A stretch of DNA of 64,000 nt from NCBI RefSeq assembly GCF_026262505.1, contig NC_067207.1, positions 6,952,252 to 7,016,251 of the forward strand. Direction: 5' to 3'. The notes under the pieces are model-generated. The model ran no database searches. It worked only from the letters and a program-made list of their open reading frames with translations, and had not been told where the DNA came from. Positions 47,244 to 57,128 of the stretch are shown piece by piece; positions within the stretch are counted from its first letter, which is position 1; each line of letters begins with the position of its first letter. The stretch is from Trichomonas vaginalis G3 (lineage: Eukaryota > Parabasalia > Trichomonadida > Trichomonadidae). A program made the position numbers and the translations under genes.

Positions 47244-47663
47244 ATGGACGTATTCGAGTATCTCTTCGAATTGAAGCAGAACAAAGTTTACACACACAAA
47301 CAATACAAATACATTGACAGAATAGTTCTTTATACAAACAATGGTAAATGTTATAGAATAGCAATATTTGCTGAACCAAAATATTTTCATAAAGCAAAGA
47401 AAGTTGGTATAACTGAAATGGTGAAAGTTCTTGAAGCAGACAAAAATATAACAACAAAACTGACCGATATTTCTAAAGGTAAGTTTATAATACAATACTA
47501 TGTCAAAACTGGCGTACTGTCAATATTTGACGGAGAGAAGTCAGTTCAAGAACAACTTACTGACCTGCTGCCAAAATCTGCTCGATGGAAGCTGTCGTTA
47601 TGCCAATCTGAGGAGCCCCAGCAGGTTTCATCGAACGAATCTTCAAAAGAGCATCTTCCGTGA
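47244..47663 (+). CDS. Polinton protein, 139 aa, unknown
   Basis: MDVFEYLFELKQNKVYTHKQYKYID..., mixed alpha/beta, Ser/Glu-rich tail. Divergent from the gene starting at 47225 and convergent with the capsid gene, overlapping it by about 107 bases. The overlap is kept in both copies. Unknown. Confidence 0.55.
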   Translation: MDVFEYLFELKQNKVYTHKQYKYIDRIVLYTNNGKCYRIAIFAEPKYFHKAKKVGITEMVKVLEADKNITTKLTDISKGKFIIQYYVKTGVLSIFDGEKSVQEQLTDLLPKSARWKLSLCQSEEPQQVSSNESSKEHLP

Positions 47664-49163
47664 AAAGTGCTATTGGTTTTGTAAACTTCTTTGCTTTCAA
47701 TTCATCTGGACCGTCTCTGTCACCAGTATATTGTATTTGAACTGTACCAACAGTTGAAATACCACCCATAAAGTCTTCTGAGTCAGCAAATGGAATGCCA
47801 AGCCAAAAGTTTGAACGGTCTCCATTTGTATATTGAGTTTTTTGACCTCCTGTATGAGTCCATACTTTCACATATGGCATAATAGAACTTTGCATTTCAG
47901 GGTTAATGTTGTTGTGAAGTTGTTGTTAAAGTTCATAGCATCTAATGTCAAGTTGTATGACCTCATATCCTCAACTGTAGAATATTCTTCTCTTGGATAG
48001 TATTTGCCATCTATGTTTATATGGTATTTAATACCAGGGTTGTAGAAGCAAGAATAGTCATTTATAGTTCGTCTGAACAGTACAAACATAGTATCTGCAT
48101 GTTTCATTGCAGTTGTTAAAGCAATATCTGTTCTTGCACCTGGGTCAGCACTTTGGTTTCCAACTTCACCTGCAAAGTCTTTGACAGATATTTGGTGTAT
48201 AGGGAACATAAGTGGAACTGCAATATATTTGGCAGCTAAAGCATTTGAAATATCTGGGTCCAACATATAGACTGCAAGTCTGCTTTCTATTCTCTTGCAT
48301 TCAAATTTTTCGCATGTGAACTTAACTGGGTCCCAAGCATCTCCAGCAGCATTGAAATAATAGTTTACTTCAGTGTTGAGGTTTGAGAAACCAAAGTCTA
48401 AGTCAACTTTGTTTTTGCAAAAGTCGGCGAATGACATTTTATTTGTTCCCACTACTTCTGTAAGAGTGAATGGGTCTTGTGTTGGTGCAATGACTAAGTT
48501 ATTTTTGCTTGGAGTAAGTTCGATAGAAATTTTTCCTGCCCAGTTTGGCAAGTATCTTAAAAACCTGAAGATGAGGAAAGATGACAAAGGAACTCTAAGT
48601 TTCAGTTTTACTTTGGTTACTGCTGCTGCAGTTTGTCCAGAAAGGTTAACATAAACTCCTGGAACGTTAGGGTCAAGTCTTCTTATTTTCTCAATAGTTG
48701 CATACTGGTCTGTTTGTTCTCTAGCTTGTGGTTGTACTGAGTTTCTCAAAGCGAACCATTCATAGTTTGCCCATGTTACTGTTTGAACTAAGTCAGAGTT
48801 AGAATATATCTTATATCCCATGAAAACTTCTGGAGCATATTGGTATCCGACATAGAAAATTCCATTGCAACCTTTCTTGTCAGACAACTTGGCAGAAGGT
48901 TTTATTTCAATGTCTTGTTCCACGTATAAGAAAGAGTTGTCAATAGAAATTATATGAAACCTGTCGCAAGCAATATCTACTGTTGTTGAAGAACCTTCTC
49001 CAAACTCACCTACGTTTCCATAAGAAACAGCAGTTGTATATTCGTAAGTTCCAGGAACTATTTCTGACCTTCTAATGGCATTGTCGCATTCGTTATACCA
49101 TTCGGAAACATTTCCGTTCATGGCATCCAAAACTGTTGGCGTTATATTCTGAGCGGCGTACAT
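47557..49163 (-). pseudogene. MCP: Candidate major capsid protein region, broken (copy 2)
   Basis: Counterpart of 20448-22055, which looks whole and is described there. Confidence 0.65.
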
Positions 49164-49195
49164 TTCATATGAGTAAAAATATAGAATAGTTGGAT

Positions 49196-52100
49196 TTATA
49201 TGTCATAATAGAACCCACTCCGACCAAGCTTTACTTTCTTCCTGACTGAGTTTTTAACTCTTCTTTTTCCTTCATTGCCCTCTGCTTGAAGTTGTTGCAT
49301 CTTTGCATTATGTTCATCTAGTATGTTGCAAATTTCCCATGTCCTTTTTGCCTTTTGGCTCTGGTCGCCCATCTCAGGTAACCTATATCCTAGAAAGAGT
49401 TTGTCATAGTCTGTATTTGAGTCTTCGCGTATTGTTTGCATGACTCTTTCCTGAGTTTCAGGTTCAAGCTCTTCAAACAGTGCCTGTCCATATGGAATAA
49501 GCTCGTTTCCAAATATATGTTTTTGTAGCCATTCTGGTTTTCTTTCCATGTTACCAACAATATCTTTTGTGAATGGGAAAGCTTTTACCCAATCTTTCAG
49601 TCTTTCGTCATTTATTTCTGTAGTTGGTTTTATTTTGTCAAGGAACATGTTTTTCAATACTAACATTTCATTTGGTACTGTCCATTTGAGTTTTCTTAAA
49701 TATTCATCCCTTCTCGGTTCATTGTCTGCAAAGTAAGTTTTTATGACATTTTGTAAACTTTCGTTTGCAAGGTCATGTACAATAGGTTCTCTTCCTTCTC
49801 TCTCCCTAACTTTCTTTCTAAACTCTTCACCAAATATACCATCTCTATGGTTCTGTGTAGTTCTTTGAGATAAATGTTCTAGAACGTCAGGTGTTATATT
49901 TCCATCAGCCATGTTCATTTCATACTGGTCCAAAATATCTGCATCTTTCATATCTTTCAATGGCATTAAAGCCGCGCTGAAAATACCAGCTATATCTCGT
50001 TCACCATTCGCTTCCATTGCGTCTACAACTTCTTGGAATTGAGGTTGTAAGTTTATGAACCACCTATCCGAATTAGCTTTATGACCCCATCTCATTGTAG
50101 TTCCATCGTCTGCAGAAACAAAAGTAGGTTTGTTTCCATATTGGCTAGGTTCTGAATGAACTTTAAACAATGTTTCATTTCTATATGTTTTCTTGAAATT
50201 TAACCTTTTATCTTCACCGAGTTCATCCGAAGATTGAACGTTAAATGCTCGTAAGTAAAAAGGGTTGTTGTATTTGTGTACATTTTTTTTCAGTACTTCC
50301 ATTCTATGCTGAATATTTTCATCTGGTGTTGGAGTCTTTTGTATGTCGGCAAACATTTTTCGATATTCTTCTACTATGTCAGCCGAATCTTTCTTAGACT
50401 CTTGGAAAGATTCCATATTCACCTCATGCTCTTGTTGAGGGTCAAGATTTTTCGGCTGTTCCAAATCTTCATCTAGTTCTGTGAAGTTAGTTTCCAAAGG
50501 AGTGACTTGTTCGTTTCCTTCAGGCTCTTCTAGCTGTTGTTGCTGAACTATTTCTTCCATGTCTGGTTGTATCTGAACTTCTTCCTGTGGAGTTTCTTGT
50601 ACCTCATCTGCTGGCATTTCATATATTCCGAGACCGTTTTCAACAATTTCCCTATCTACGTCATCCGCATTCATAAGCTTTTGTTCTTTCGTTCCGTCTC
50701 TATTTTTTACGCGTTTCATGACGAAAGTTGTATTGTCATTTAGCTCTGACATCAAATATCTCGGAGTAAATTCGTTCATGTCATTTGGATGATATGCTAT
50801 TAAATCATATCCCTTAGCGAGCTTGTATTTTCCAGGTTTGAAATTATATCCCATTTGGTGCTGAGTCATAAAGCTAAATAGGTTCGGGTCAGTATTTCCA
50901 TCCTTGAACTTTCCAATAGCTTCTTTATATCTGTCACTAAAGTCAATAGTATCTGGGAAACCACACTCTTCTTTAAGCATTTTTAAGAATTCTTGGTTTC
51001 CTTGTTCTCTACTTCTTTTATGTCCTTGCTCTGTTTGTGGTTGTTGTGCTGGTTGTGGAGGTGGTTGCTGTGCTGGTTGTTGTTGTTGTGCTGGATTTTG
51101 AACTGTTGGTTGTTGTGCAGGGTTTTGAACTGTTGGTTGTTGTGTTGGTTTTGGTGCATGCCTGTGTCTGTGTCCATGTGACGATGTAAATGTTCTAGGT
51201 AGTCCTGGTGCAGGTGCTTCTCTTGGAGGGTTTGGTGGTATATAAGTTCCACCAGCTGGCACATATGTTCCATCTGCAGCGTAATGTCCTACCTGACTTT
51301 TCGTTCTTAAGAAAGCATTTACTAGGTCTGTTTTGGTCTGTTGTAACTCTTTTTCTTGACTTTTCACAACAGTTGCTCTAACGGCGTCATAGGCACTTTG
51401 AACTGCCTGTCTCGTTGCTGCATCTGTTATTTTCGTCATATTTTGTGCTACTTCTTTTAACTCGTTGTCGAAACCTTCAGACTTCAGTTTCTTTCCAGAT
51501 GAGAAGTCGTTCACTTGTTTCACCTTACTATGAAGAGCTTCGAAGGCGTTCTTAAAGTCAGCATTTGTTAAAGCTTCATTTGAACTGTCTTCATCCGCTT
51601 GTATTTTTGTCCTTATTGACCCTATGAGTTGGGCTGCTTTAGCGTTGGCTTGGGCATCTAACCAGTCATTGTTGGCTTTTATATATTCTGCGCTTTTCAT
51701 TGCCTTTTGCATAGCCGCGTCGTTATTTTTACTTTCTTGTGCTAAGTTTTCATACTGTACGGTTTGGTTTTGCAACTGTAAAAGTTTTTCTGCCTTTACA
51801 TTTGCTTCAACTTCTTTTTTATACTCATCGCTATCCATATATGTCTTCAGGGCTTTTTGTTTTATTTCTTCATCTTTCAGTACTTTATATTGAGTAGTAT
51901 GGTTTTTCAAATTTATGACATCTTGTTCCATTTTTGCTACTTCTGCTGCTTTTTCTGACACTTTTTTCGCATATTCCTCTGTACTTAGTTCTTTCAGTTG
52001 TTCTTCTTTCTTCTTTTTCTCTACGTTTAACTCATTGAGTTTCTTTGTGTGTCTGTCATATTCTAGTTTCTTTTCGTTTTCACTTATTTGTTTCTGTATG

Positions 52101-52414
52101 TCTATGTTTGACTTTTTGACATCTGTTATTTGATTTTTGAGTGAACTCAAATTCATTTGACTTTGAGGGTTATAAGCTGTTCCGTCTGCAGCTCCACCAT
52201 AGCCTGCCATTTTCGCTAAAAGTGCCGCTCTTAAACCTCCACTCTGTGCACCAATAACTCGGTTTAAAAGCATAGGGTTGCTTGACATTTGTTGCAACAT
52301 AGTGGGGTCATTCAGCATTTGTTGTTGCAACTGTTGTTGTGGTGTCAGTTTTACTATTGGATGTTTCAATGCTCTCTTCCTCTTACGTATATTCTTACGT
52401 AGCTTACGTGGCAT
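49196..52414 (-). CDS. Large coiled-coil Polinton protein, 1072 aa
   Basis: Looks whole; the element's largest gene. Basic start (MPRKLRKNIRKRKRALKHP), then LAKMAGYGGAADG, where MAGY-G fits an adenain-type cleavage site. Residues about 90-380 are a long coiled coil (Lys/Glu/Ala/Gln heptads). Next a Pro/Gln/His linker with HGHRHRHAPKP and repeated QQPTVQNPA. Then two globular parts (about 470-560 and 730-1050), ending in a basic tail (KRRVKNSVRKKVKLGRSGFYYDI). Next to the capsid gene, so probably a core or scaffold protein; inference only. Start motif TTTTTAACTTCACTTAAAATG. Confidence 0.75.
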   Translation of the reverse strand: MPRKLRKNIRKRKRALKHPIVKLTPQQQLQQQMLNDPTMLQQMSSNPMLLNRVIGAQSGGLRAALLAKMAGYGGAADGTAYNPQSQMNLSSLKNQITDVKKSNIDIQKQISENEKKLEYDRHTKKLNELNVEKKKKEEQLKELSTEEYAKKVSEKAAEVAKMEQDVINLKNHTTQYKVLKDEEIKQKALKTYMDSDEYKKEVEANVKAEKLLQLQNQTVQYENLAQESKNNDAAMQKAMKSAEYIKANNDWLDAQANAKAAQLIGSIRTKIQADEDSSNEALTNADFKNAFEALHSKVKQVNDFSSGKKLKSEGFDNELKEVAQNMTKITDAATRQAVQSAYDAVRATVVKSQEKELQQTKTDLVNAFLRTKSQVGHYAADGTYVPAGGTYIPPNPPREAPAPGLPRTFTSSHGHRHRHAPKPTQQPTVQNPAQQPTVQNPAQQQQPAQQPPPQPAQQPQTEQGHKRSREQGNQEFLKMLKEECGFPDTIDFSDRYKEAIGKFKDGNTDPNLFSFMTQHQMGYNFKPGKYKLAKGYDLIAYHPNDMNEFTPRYLMSELNDNTTFVMKRVKNRDGTKEQKLMNADDVDREIVENGLGIYEMPADEVQETPQEEVQIQPDMEEIVQQQQLEEPEGNEQVTPLETNFTELDEDLEQPKNLDPQQEHEVNMESFQESKKDSADIVEEYRKMFADIQKTPTPDENIQHRMEVLKKNVHKYNNPFYLRAFNVQSSDELGEDKRLNFKKTYRNETLFKVHSEPSQYGNKPTFVSADDGTTMRWGHKANSDRWFINLQPQFQEVVDAMEANGERDIAGIFSAALMPLKDMKDADILDQYEMNMADGNITPDVLEHLSQRTTQNHRDGIFGEEFRKKVREREGREPIVHDLANESLQNVIKTYFADNEPRRDEYLRKLKWTVPNEMLVLKNMFLDKIKPTTEINDERLKDWVKAFPFTKDIVGNMERKPEWLQKHIFGNELIPYGQALFEELEPETQERVMQTIREDSNTDYDKLFLGYRLPEMGDQSQKAKRTWEICNILDEHNAKMQQLQAEGNEGKRRVKNSVRKKVKLGRSGFYYDI

Positions 52415-52684
52415 TTTAAGTGAAGTTAAAAAGCGGTTTTTGACAGATGTTTATATGACACTTTTTGTTCAGCACAAAAAACTACTCGGTCAACAGCGAC
52501 GACTCTCAAAAACCGTTGTGTAAAAAGTTTTACCGTTGGACAAAAAAGTATATATAGAAAACAAAAAACGTTTATAGTTCATTCAATATTTGAGATGGAA
52601 CGGTTTTCCAACGGTAACTATTAAATAAAATAAAAAAATAGAGGGGGTCTCCGTTGACGAAAACGGTTTATTTTAAACTTTTCT
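52415..52684. promoter_or_regulatory. Divergent promoter with a cluster of Myb-type sites
   Basis: Between the 1072-aa and 487-aa genes. CAACGG/CCGTTG occurs at 52513-52518, 52533-52538, 52609-52614 and 52651-52656, and CAACAG at 52491-52496. All fit the Myb consensus YAACNG. TATATA at 52550-52555. Myb factors are known transcription regulators in T. vaginalis; binding here is inference. Confidence 0.6.
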
Positions 52685-54148
52685 ATGAGTAGTCCGAAAA
52701 AAACAGTTTATTTTTGTCTAATGGAAGGAAGAAAAAGTGTCGCAAACAATTCGTCGACTACCTCTGCAGTTAAAGTTCCTACAACTTATGTCTCACCATT
52801 CTCAAAACCCTTACAACCTCCTATAATACCAAAGCAACTTCCTCATACAATTGCAAACAATTCGTCGACTACCTCTGCAGTTAAAGTTCCTACAACTTAT
52901 GTCTCACCATTCTCAAAACCCTTACAACCTCCTATAATACCAAAGCAACTTCCTCATACAATTGCAAACAATTCGTCGACTACCTCTGCAGTTAAAGTTC
53001 CTACAACTTATGTCTCACCATTCTCAAAACCCTTACGACCTCCTATAATACCAAAGCAACTTCCTCATACAATTGCAAACAAATTGTCCAACAATTTGAG
53101 TTCTTCTTCTCAAAACACAACAGATACAGCTCAGCCAACAGGTCAAGCAACAACAACTATCGGAACAGAAGCATTTTCAGAAGAAGTTCATACCAATCAG
53201 ACTCCAATCGAACATACAGAAACACAACCACCCGAAAATACAGAAACACATCCAATCGAACATACAGAAACACATTCTGCAATGACCACTAGGTCGCAAA
53301 CACGATATCTCGCCTTTTGCAAACAATTTAAGTCTCAAATTCAAGACACACAAGATAGCGACACTCCTCTTTCAGAGAAAGTTCGTAGAAAATACGCAAA
53401 GCAAAGGTTAGAATTGTTAGATAAGTTAAATGAACAGTGGGGTTCAGAAGACAATCGAGATTATAACGAGATGTTTCAAGCTGTCATGGATGCCATTCAG
53501 CCTCTTGAAAACGAAATCAAAGACCCTGGCGTACTTGTTGACATGTTTGCTTCATATTTACCCGTTACTGCCAATCTCATAGCGTTGCAAGCTATTGACC
53601 AGTTCATTCACTTGTTTCCAAAGAACTTGCAGAAGCATTTACAAGAAGTTAAAGTTGCTGAATTTGTCCGTTTATATCCAAATTCATACAATTATTTGGA
53701 AGAATTGAATGAACATGGTGAAAGGTCATTCTATTTATATTTCTACACAAAAGACAACCAGTCAAAACGACTATACTGCATTGAACCTATGCCTCAATTC
53801 GTAGACAATTTCCACGTTATAACAACTGTTGCTTTAGATATTCCTGCCAGAGTTCCATATGGAGGAACAGTAACTATCTCAAGCTTTCCCAAGGGCTATA
53901 AAGGAAAGCCTCTCACAATTGCAAAATTCACACACAGCAGTTGCCAATTTGTTCAAGATGTCGAGTTCCATTTCCTCAACAATACGACTTTCATCATAGA
54001 GACTCCTCAAGAAGGTATATACAAAGTTTTCATTGCAGGATTTGTTGATCCCAATGGCGAAGAAGAAGAAGTCGAAGAAATCCTCACCTCAGAGAGCGAA
54101 GAAGAAGAAAATTTCCAAGACATTCAAGATTCAGAATATACCGAATAA
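52685..54148 (+). CDS. Right-end Polinton protein, 487 aa, with 37-residue triplicate
   Basis: Residues about 20-130 are three near-perfect 37-residue repeats (each ANNSSTTSAVKVPTTYV...), that is, 111-bp tandem DNA repeats at about 52743-53075. A Thr/Pro/Glu-rich linker follows (HTETQPPENTETHPIEHTET). The C-terminal domain, about 205-450, has a helical then beta-rich look (MFASYLPVTANLIALQAIDQF, VALDIPARVPYGGTVTISSFP). The acidic end is EEEEVEEILTSESEEEE. No family recognised. Present only in copy 2 because copy 1 is cut by the gap. Promoter region carries Myb-type sites. Confidence 0.7.
   Translation: MSSPKKTVYFCLMEGRKSVANNSSTTSAVKVPTTYVSPFSKPLQPPIIPKQLPHTIANNSSTTSAVKVPTTYVSPFSKPLQPPIIPKQLPHTIANNSSTTSAVKVPTTYVSPFSKPLRPPIIPKQLPHTIANKLSNNLSSSSQNTTDTAQPTGQATTTIGTEAFSEEVHTNQTPIEHTETQPPENTETHPIEHTETHSAMTTRSQTRYLAFCKQFKSQIQDTQDSDTPLSEKVRRKYAKQRLELLDKLNEQWGSEDNRDYNEMFQAVMDAIQPLENEIKDPGVLVDMFASYLPVTANLIALQAIDQFIHLFPKNLQKHLQEVKVAEFVRLYPNSYNYLEELNEHGERSFYLYFYTKDNQSKRLYCIEPMPQFVDNFHVITTVALDIPARVPYGGTVTISSFPKGYKGKPLTIAKFTHSSCQFVQDVEFHFLNNTTFIIETPQEGIYKVFIAGFVDPNGEEEEVEEILTSESEEEENFQDIQDSEYTE
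52743..53075 (+). repeat. Three 111-bp tandem repeats in the 487-aa gene
   Basis: Nearly identical units, each starting GCAAACAATTCGTCGACTAC. The unit length keeps the frame. Recent expansion. Confidence 0.93.
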
Positions 54149-54233
54149 AAAAACAATTTAAGACTAAAAATTTAATTTTATTATAATATTTTATTTTTTT
54201 CATCTGGTCTTTGTCTCATTCCTCCTCTAGTTT

Positions 54234-54301
54234 CTTAGGGGCTAGAGGGCACGAAGTGCCTGGAAGCCCCACTACCTTTTTTTTTTTTTTTTTTTTTTTT
54301 T
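54234..54301 (-). repeat. Polinton right terminal inverted repeat
   Basis: Inverse of 28988-29049 with few mismatches, ending in a 25-base T-run (54277-54301), followed by ACATA. Confidence 0.93.
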
Positions 54302-54605
54302 ACATAGTATTTTCCTTCTAATGAATTTGGTGAATATTTGTATATGGCAAACGGTAACTATGCCCTTTTTAAAAATTATTCAAGTTCGATCAAGAAAATC
54401 TTATTGAATTAGACATTCCTGTTGTTGTTGTGTTATTTTATATCTAAAAACTTAATCAAAATGCATAATTTATATCCGAAATCTTTGTGATCAATGTTTT
54501 TCCACAGATACAATATAGCATTTATTTTCCCCAATGATTTTTAAATAGTAAAATTGAAATGTGTCCTTATAAAAAAATTATTAAGGGTGTACACTGGTAA
54601 AAAAA
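54302..54605. other. Host spacer right of the Polinton
   Basis: Begins with ACATA (54302-54306), the right target-site duplicate. AT-rich, no gene. Ends in the left arm of a 16-of-18 bp inverted repeat around the next start codon. Confidence 0.6.
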
Positions 54606-54629
54606 ATGGGCCGGTTTACACCCTTAATG
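54579..54629. other. Inverted repeat straddling the ankyrin gene start
   Basis: TTAAGGGTGTACACTGG pairs with the inverse of CCGGTTTACACCCTTAA; about 14 bases of A-rich loop. Both outer ends are TTAA. It could be a hairpin in the 5' leader or a tiny foldback element. Confidence 0.7.
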
Positions 54630-55695
54630 TCCAATCAAGACACTCACCCAAATAAATACAGTGAATTGCGAAGTATGTGCAAATACTACATCGATTCATA
54701 TAATGCATTGTATCAGCTGAAAACTGAAAATGAAGAAGAAATAAACAAGATTTACAAAATGCTCAAAACAGAATTGATTGATTCAAAGAAACGTCTTCCT
54801 CATACTATTATAATTGACATTTTATACATTATTCCGTTTAATAATCGCTATACAAAGGCTTATTTTTCTCTCGCCAAACTCATATATGATAATTATCAAA
54901 TAAGCGAAGAAATCAATGTTCCATTAACTTTTGAATACCTATTTTATAAAGAATATGAAATTAAATTAAACAAATCTGACAATTTCGGAACAATTAAATT
55001 AGAAAATATCGATATTCATACAGAAGATACAATTTACAGAGCAATTATGTATAATGACCTTGAAAGATTCATATACTTCACTGAAAGAGATGAATTTGAT
55101 AAAGATCAAAAACTTAAAAGCAAATTATATCCAGTTTATTATTTTGGATATTCATTACTTGAATTATGTTGTTACCATGGAGCAGTTGATTGTTTCAAGT
55201 TATTAAGAACGAAATTTAACTCAGAAATAACTCAAAAATGTCTTCAATTATCGTTTTTAGGAGGAAATCAAGAGATCATGAGTGAATGTTTGAAATATCA
55301 ACAACCAAATAAATATTGCATGGAATATGCAATCATTTCACACAACATTGATTTTGTTACATTCTTGATGAATGAATTTAATATTAAGATCAAATTAAAA
55401 CGTTGTGTATGGTTTAACAATCTTGATGCATTTTTAGTTTATTACGATCAAACTAATGATGTTCAAGATTGTTTTGTTTATTCAATAAGATTCGGAATCC
55501 TATCCCTTTGTGAATACTTCCTTTTGCATGGTGCAAATATCAATGATAAAGGTATATTGCAGGAATCTCCTCTTCATTATGCAACAACTTATAATCGAAA
55601 AGAAATTGCCGAACTTCTTATTTCACATGGGGCATGTATCAATCAAAAAGATTACTTTCAAAGAACCCCTATTCATGTTGCAGCAGAAAATAATA

Positions 55696-56998
55696 TAGGG
55701 TGTCCAAAGGTGTGTTTAGCACAAACCTGAATACTGCGAATAAAAATAAACAAGTTACATATATATAAAGTTTATTTAAATATAATCACCATTGGATTCA
55801 ATCACGCGTTCGCAGCGATCGATCCAGGCTTCAAAGACACGCTTTAAATCATCATGAGAAAATTGCTCAAATTGCTCTCTTACAAAATTTTCAAGATCAT
55901 CTGGACTCGCGAATTCGCGTCCTTCAGCTCTCTTTTTTAGCGTGCCGAATAAATAAAAGTCAGAGGGTGCAATATCAGGTGAATAAATTGGGTTTGGAAC
56001 AACTTTGACATTGTTTTCCAACAAGTAATTCATTACCTTATGACTTTTGTGAACTCTTGAATTATCAAAATGAATTGCAAACTTTTGTTTTTGTTGTTTG
56101 GATTTCTCAAACTCATCAGAATTGATAATTTGAGTAAGAACATTGTCAATTAGATACTGAGCATTCATCGTATTAGGTTTTTGATGAATATCAATTGCGA
56201 TGATGTCATTCACGCCCCAAAAAACCGACAACATCATCATTGGTGTGTCAATTTTTTTCTTCGGGAATGTTTGCGGATTTTCATCCTTCGGGATCCACAT
56301 GATTTTGGCTTCTGTTGCATATTGAAACCAAGACTCGTCCCCTGTTACTAAAAAGCGAAACTTCTTGGATTGATACGCACCCAATATAGAGAGGAGCTCT
56401 TTCGAAGATTGGACTCTAGATTTTTTTTGAACTGAATTAAGGTTGTGCGGAACCCAACGTGTATACGCTAGTTTGTAGTTCAAATAATTGTGCAGATAAT
56501 AACTGACTGTTGTACGTGGTATCTTTGTCATCTCCTCTATCCTTCTGAGTGATGCTCTTGGGTCTTCATCTAGCGCTTGAAGAATTGCTTTGATTTTTCT
56601 TTGATCCGGCGATTTTTTGTCAATTTTTATGATGGGCGCCTTTTTGTTCATGAAGTGATACATCCTAACATGATACGTTACAGTGGAATAGCTAGGAGCA
56701 TCCATACCGAAGCATTTTACCAATGTCTCGTAGATTTTTTACAGTCTTTGCATTTTTTTGCAAGAGCGAGGATGTTTTCTTTATGATTCATTAAAAAAAT
56801 GAAAAAAATCCCGCCAAAATTTCCCGCGAAACCGCCTCTTGTCTCAAAATTCATTTTATATCTCGGCATGGCGCCAAAATACAACTTACTCATCATATAC
56901 ATATATTCATATTTTTTATTATATATTTATAATCAGCATATATCTCCTTTAATAGTCTCATATAGAGCGCTGTGCTAAACGCACCTTTGGACACCCTA
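55696..56998 (-). mobile_element. Tvmar1-like mariner transposon
   Basis: A 1303-bp element with approx. 30-bp inverted ends (TAGGGTGTCCAAAGGTG... at both, differing at a few bases) and TA duplicated at 55694-55695 and 56999-57000. Size, TA target and transposase match the Tvmar1 family, which is abundant in T. vaginalis. Removing one TA and the element leaves the ankyrin frame continuous, so it inserted recently and cleanly. Confidence 0.93.
55776..56791 (-). pseudogene. Mariner transposase, near full length with one frameshift
   Basis: Cut-and-paste DNA transposase. Helix-turn-helix DNA-binding part: MNHKENILALAKKCKDCKK and ASLRRIEEMTKIPRTTVSYYL. The catalytic triad region is VTGDESWFQYA, then AIHFDNSRVHKS, then YSPDIAPSDFYLFGTLKK, that is, the DDD pattern of mariners. 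The start at 56791 (MNHKEN) leads into the wrong frame at about 56740, in an A-run; the long frame resumes from 56723. Length of about 339 codons matches the family's usual size if one base is missing. So this copy is probably inactive unless that is a sequencing error. Confidence 0.9.
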
Positions 56999-57128
56999 TA
57001 GCAAAGAAACGGCCGAAATTCTTCTTTCACATGGTGCAAATATCAATGAAAAAGATAAAGATGAGGAAACTGCTCTTCATATAGCTGCAAAATTTAATAG
57101 TAAAGAAACGGCCGAACTTCTTATTTCA

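Larger units (their letters stand above)
27109..50198. repeat. Large duplicated segment, second copy
   Basis: Same sequence as 1-23090. The two copies share the RING gene start, the H15-like gene, the Polinton insertion site and the Polinton up to the point where copy 1 hits the gap. Differences are sparse and scattered. Confidence 0.9.
28988..54301. mobile_element. Polinton/Maverick, copy 2, complete end to end (25.3 kb)
   Basis: Bounded by terminal inverted repeats (28988-29049 and 54234-54301) and flanked by ACATA on both sides. The family hallmarks are present: family B polymerase, retroviral-type integrase, A32/FtsK-type ATPase, a likely double-jelly-roll capsid protein and a candidate penton. 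I did not recognise the usual adenain-type cysteine protease. Extra genes include a phage-type fibre, an SF3 helicase, an HNH-like protein and an adenine methyltransferase. The termini match closely and most frames are open, so it is young. About six to eight breaks; many genes look whole. It is larger than the 15-20 kb usual for the family. Confidence 0.95.
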
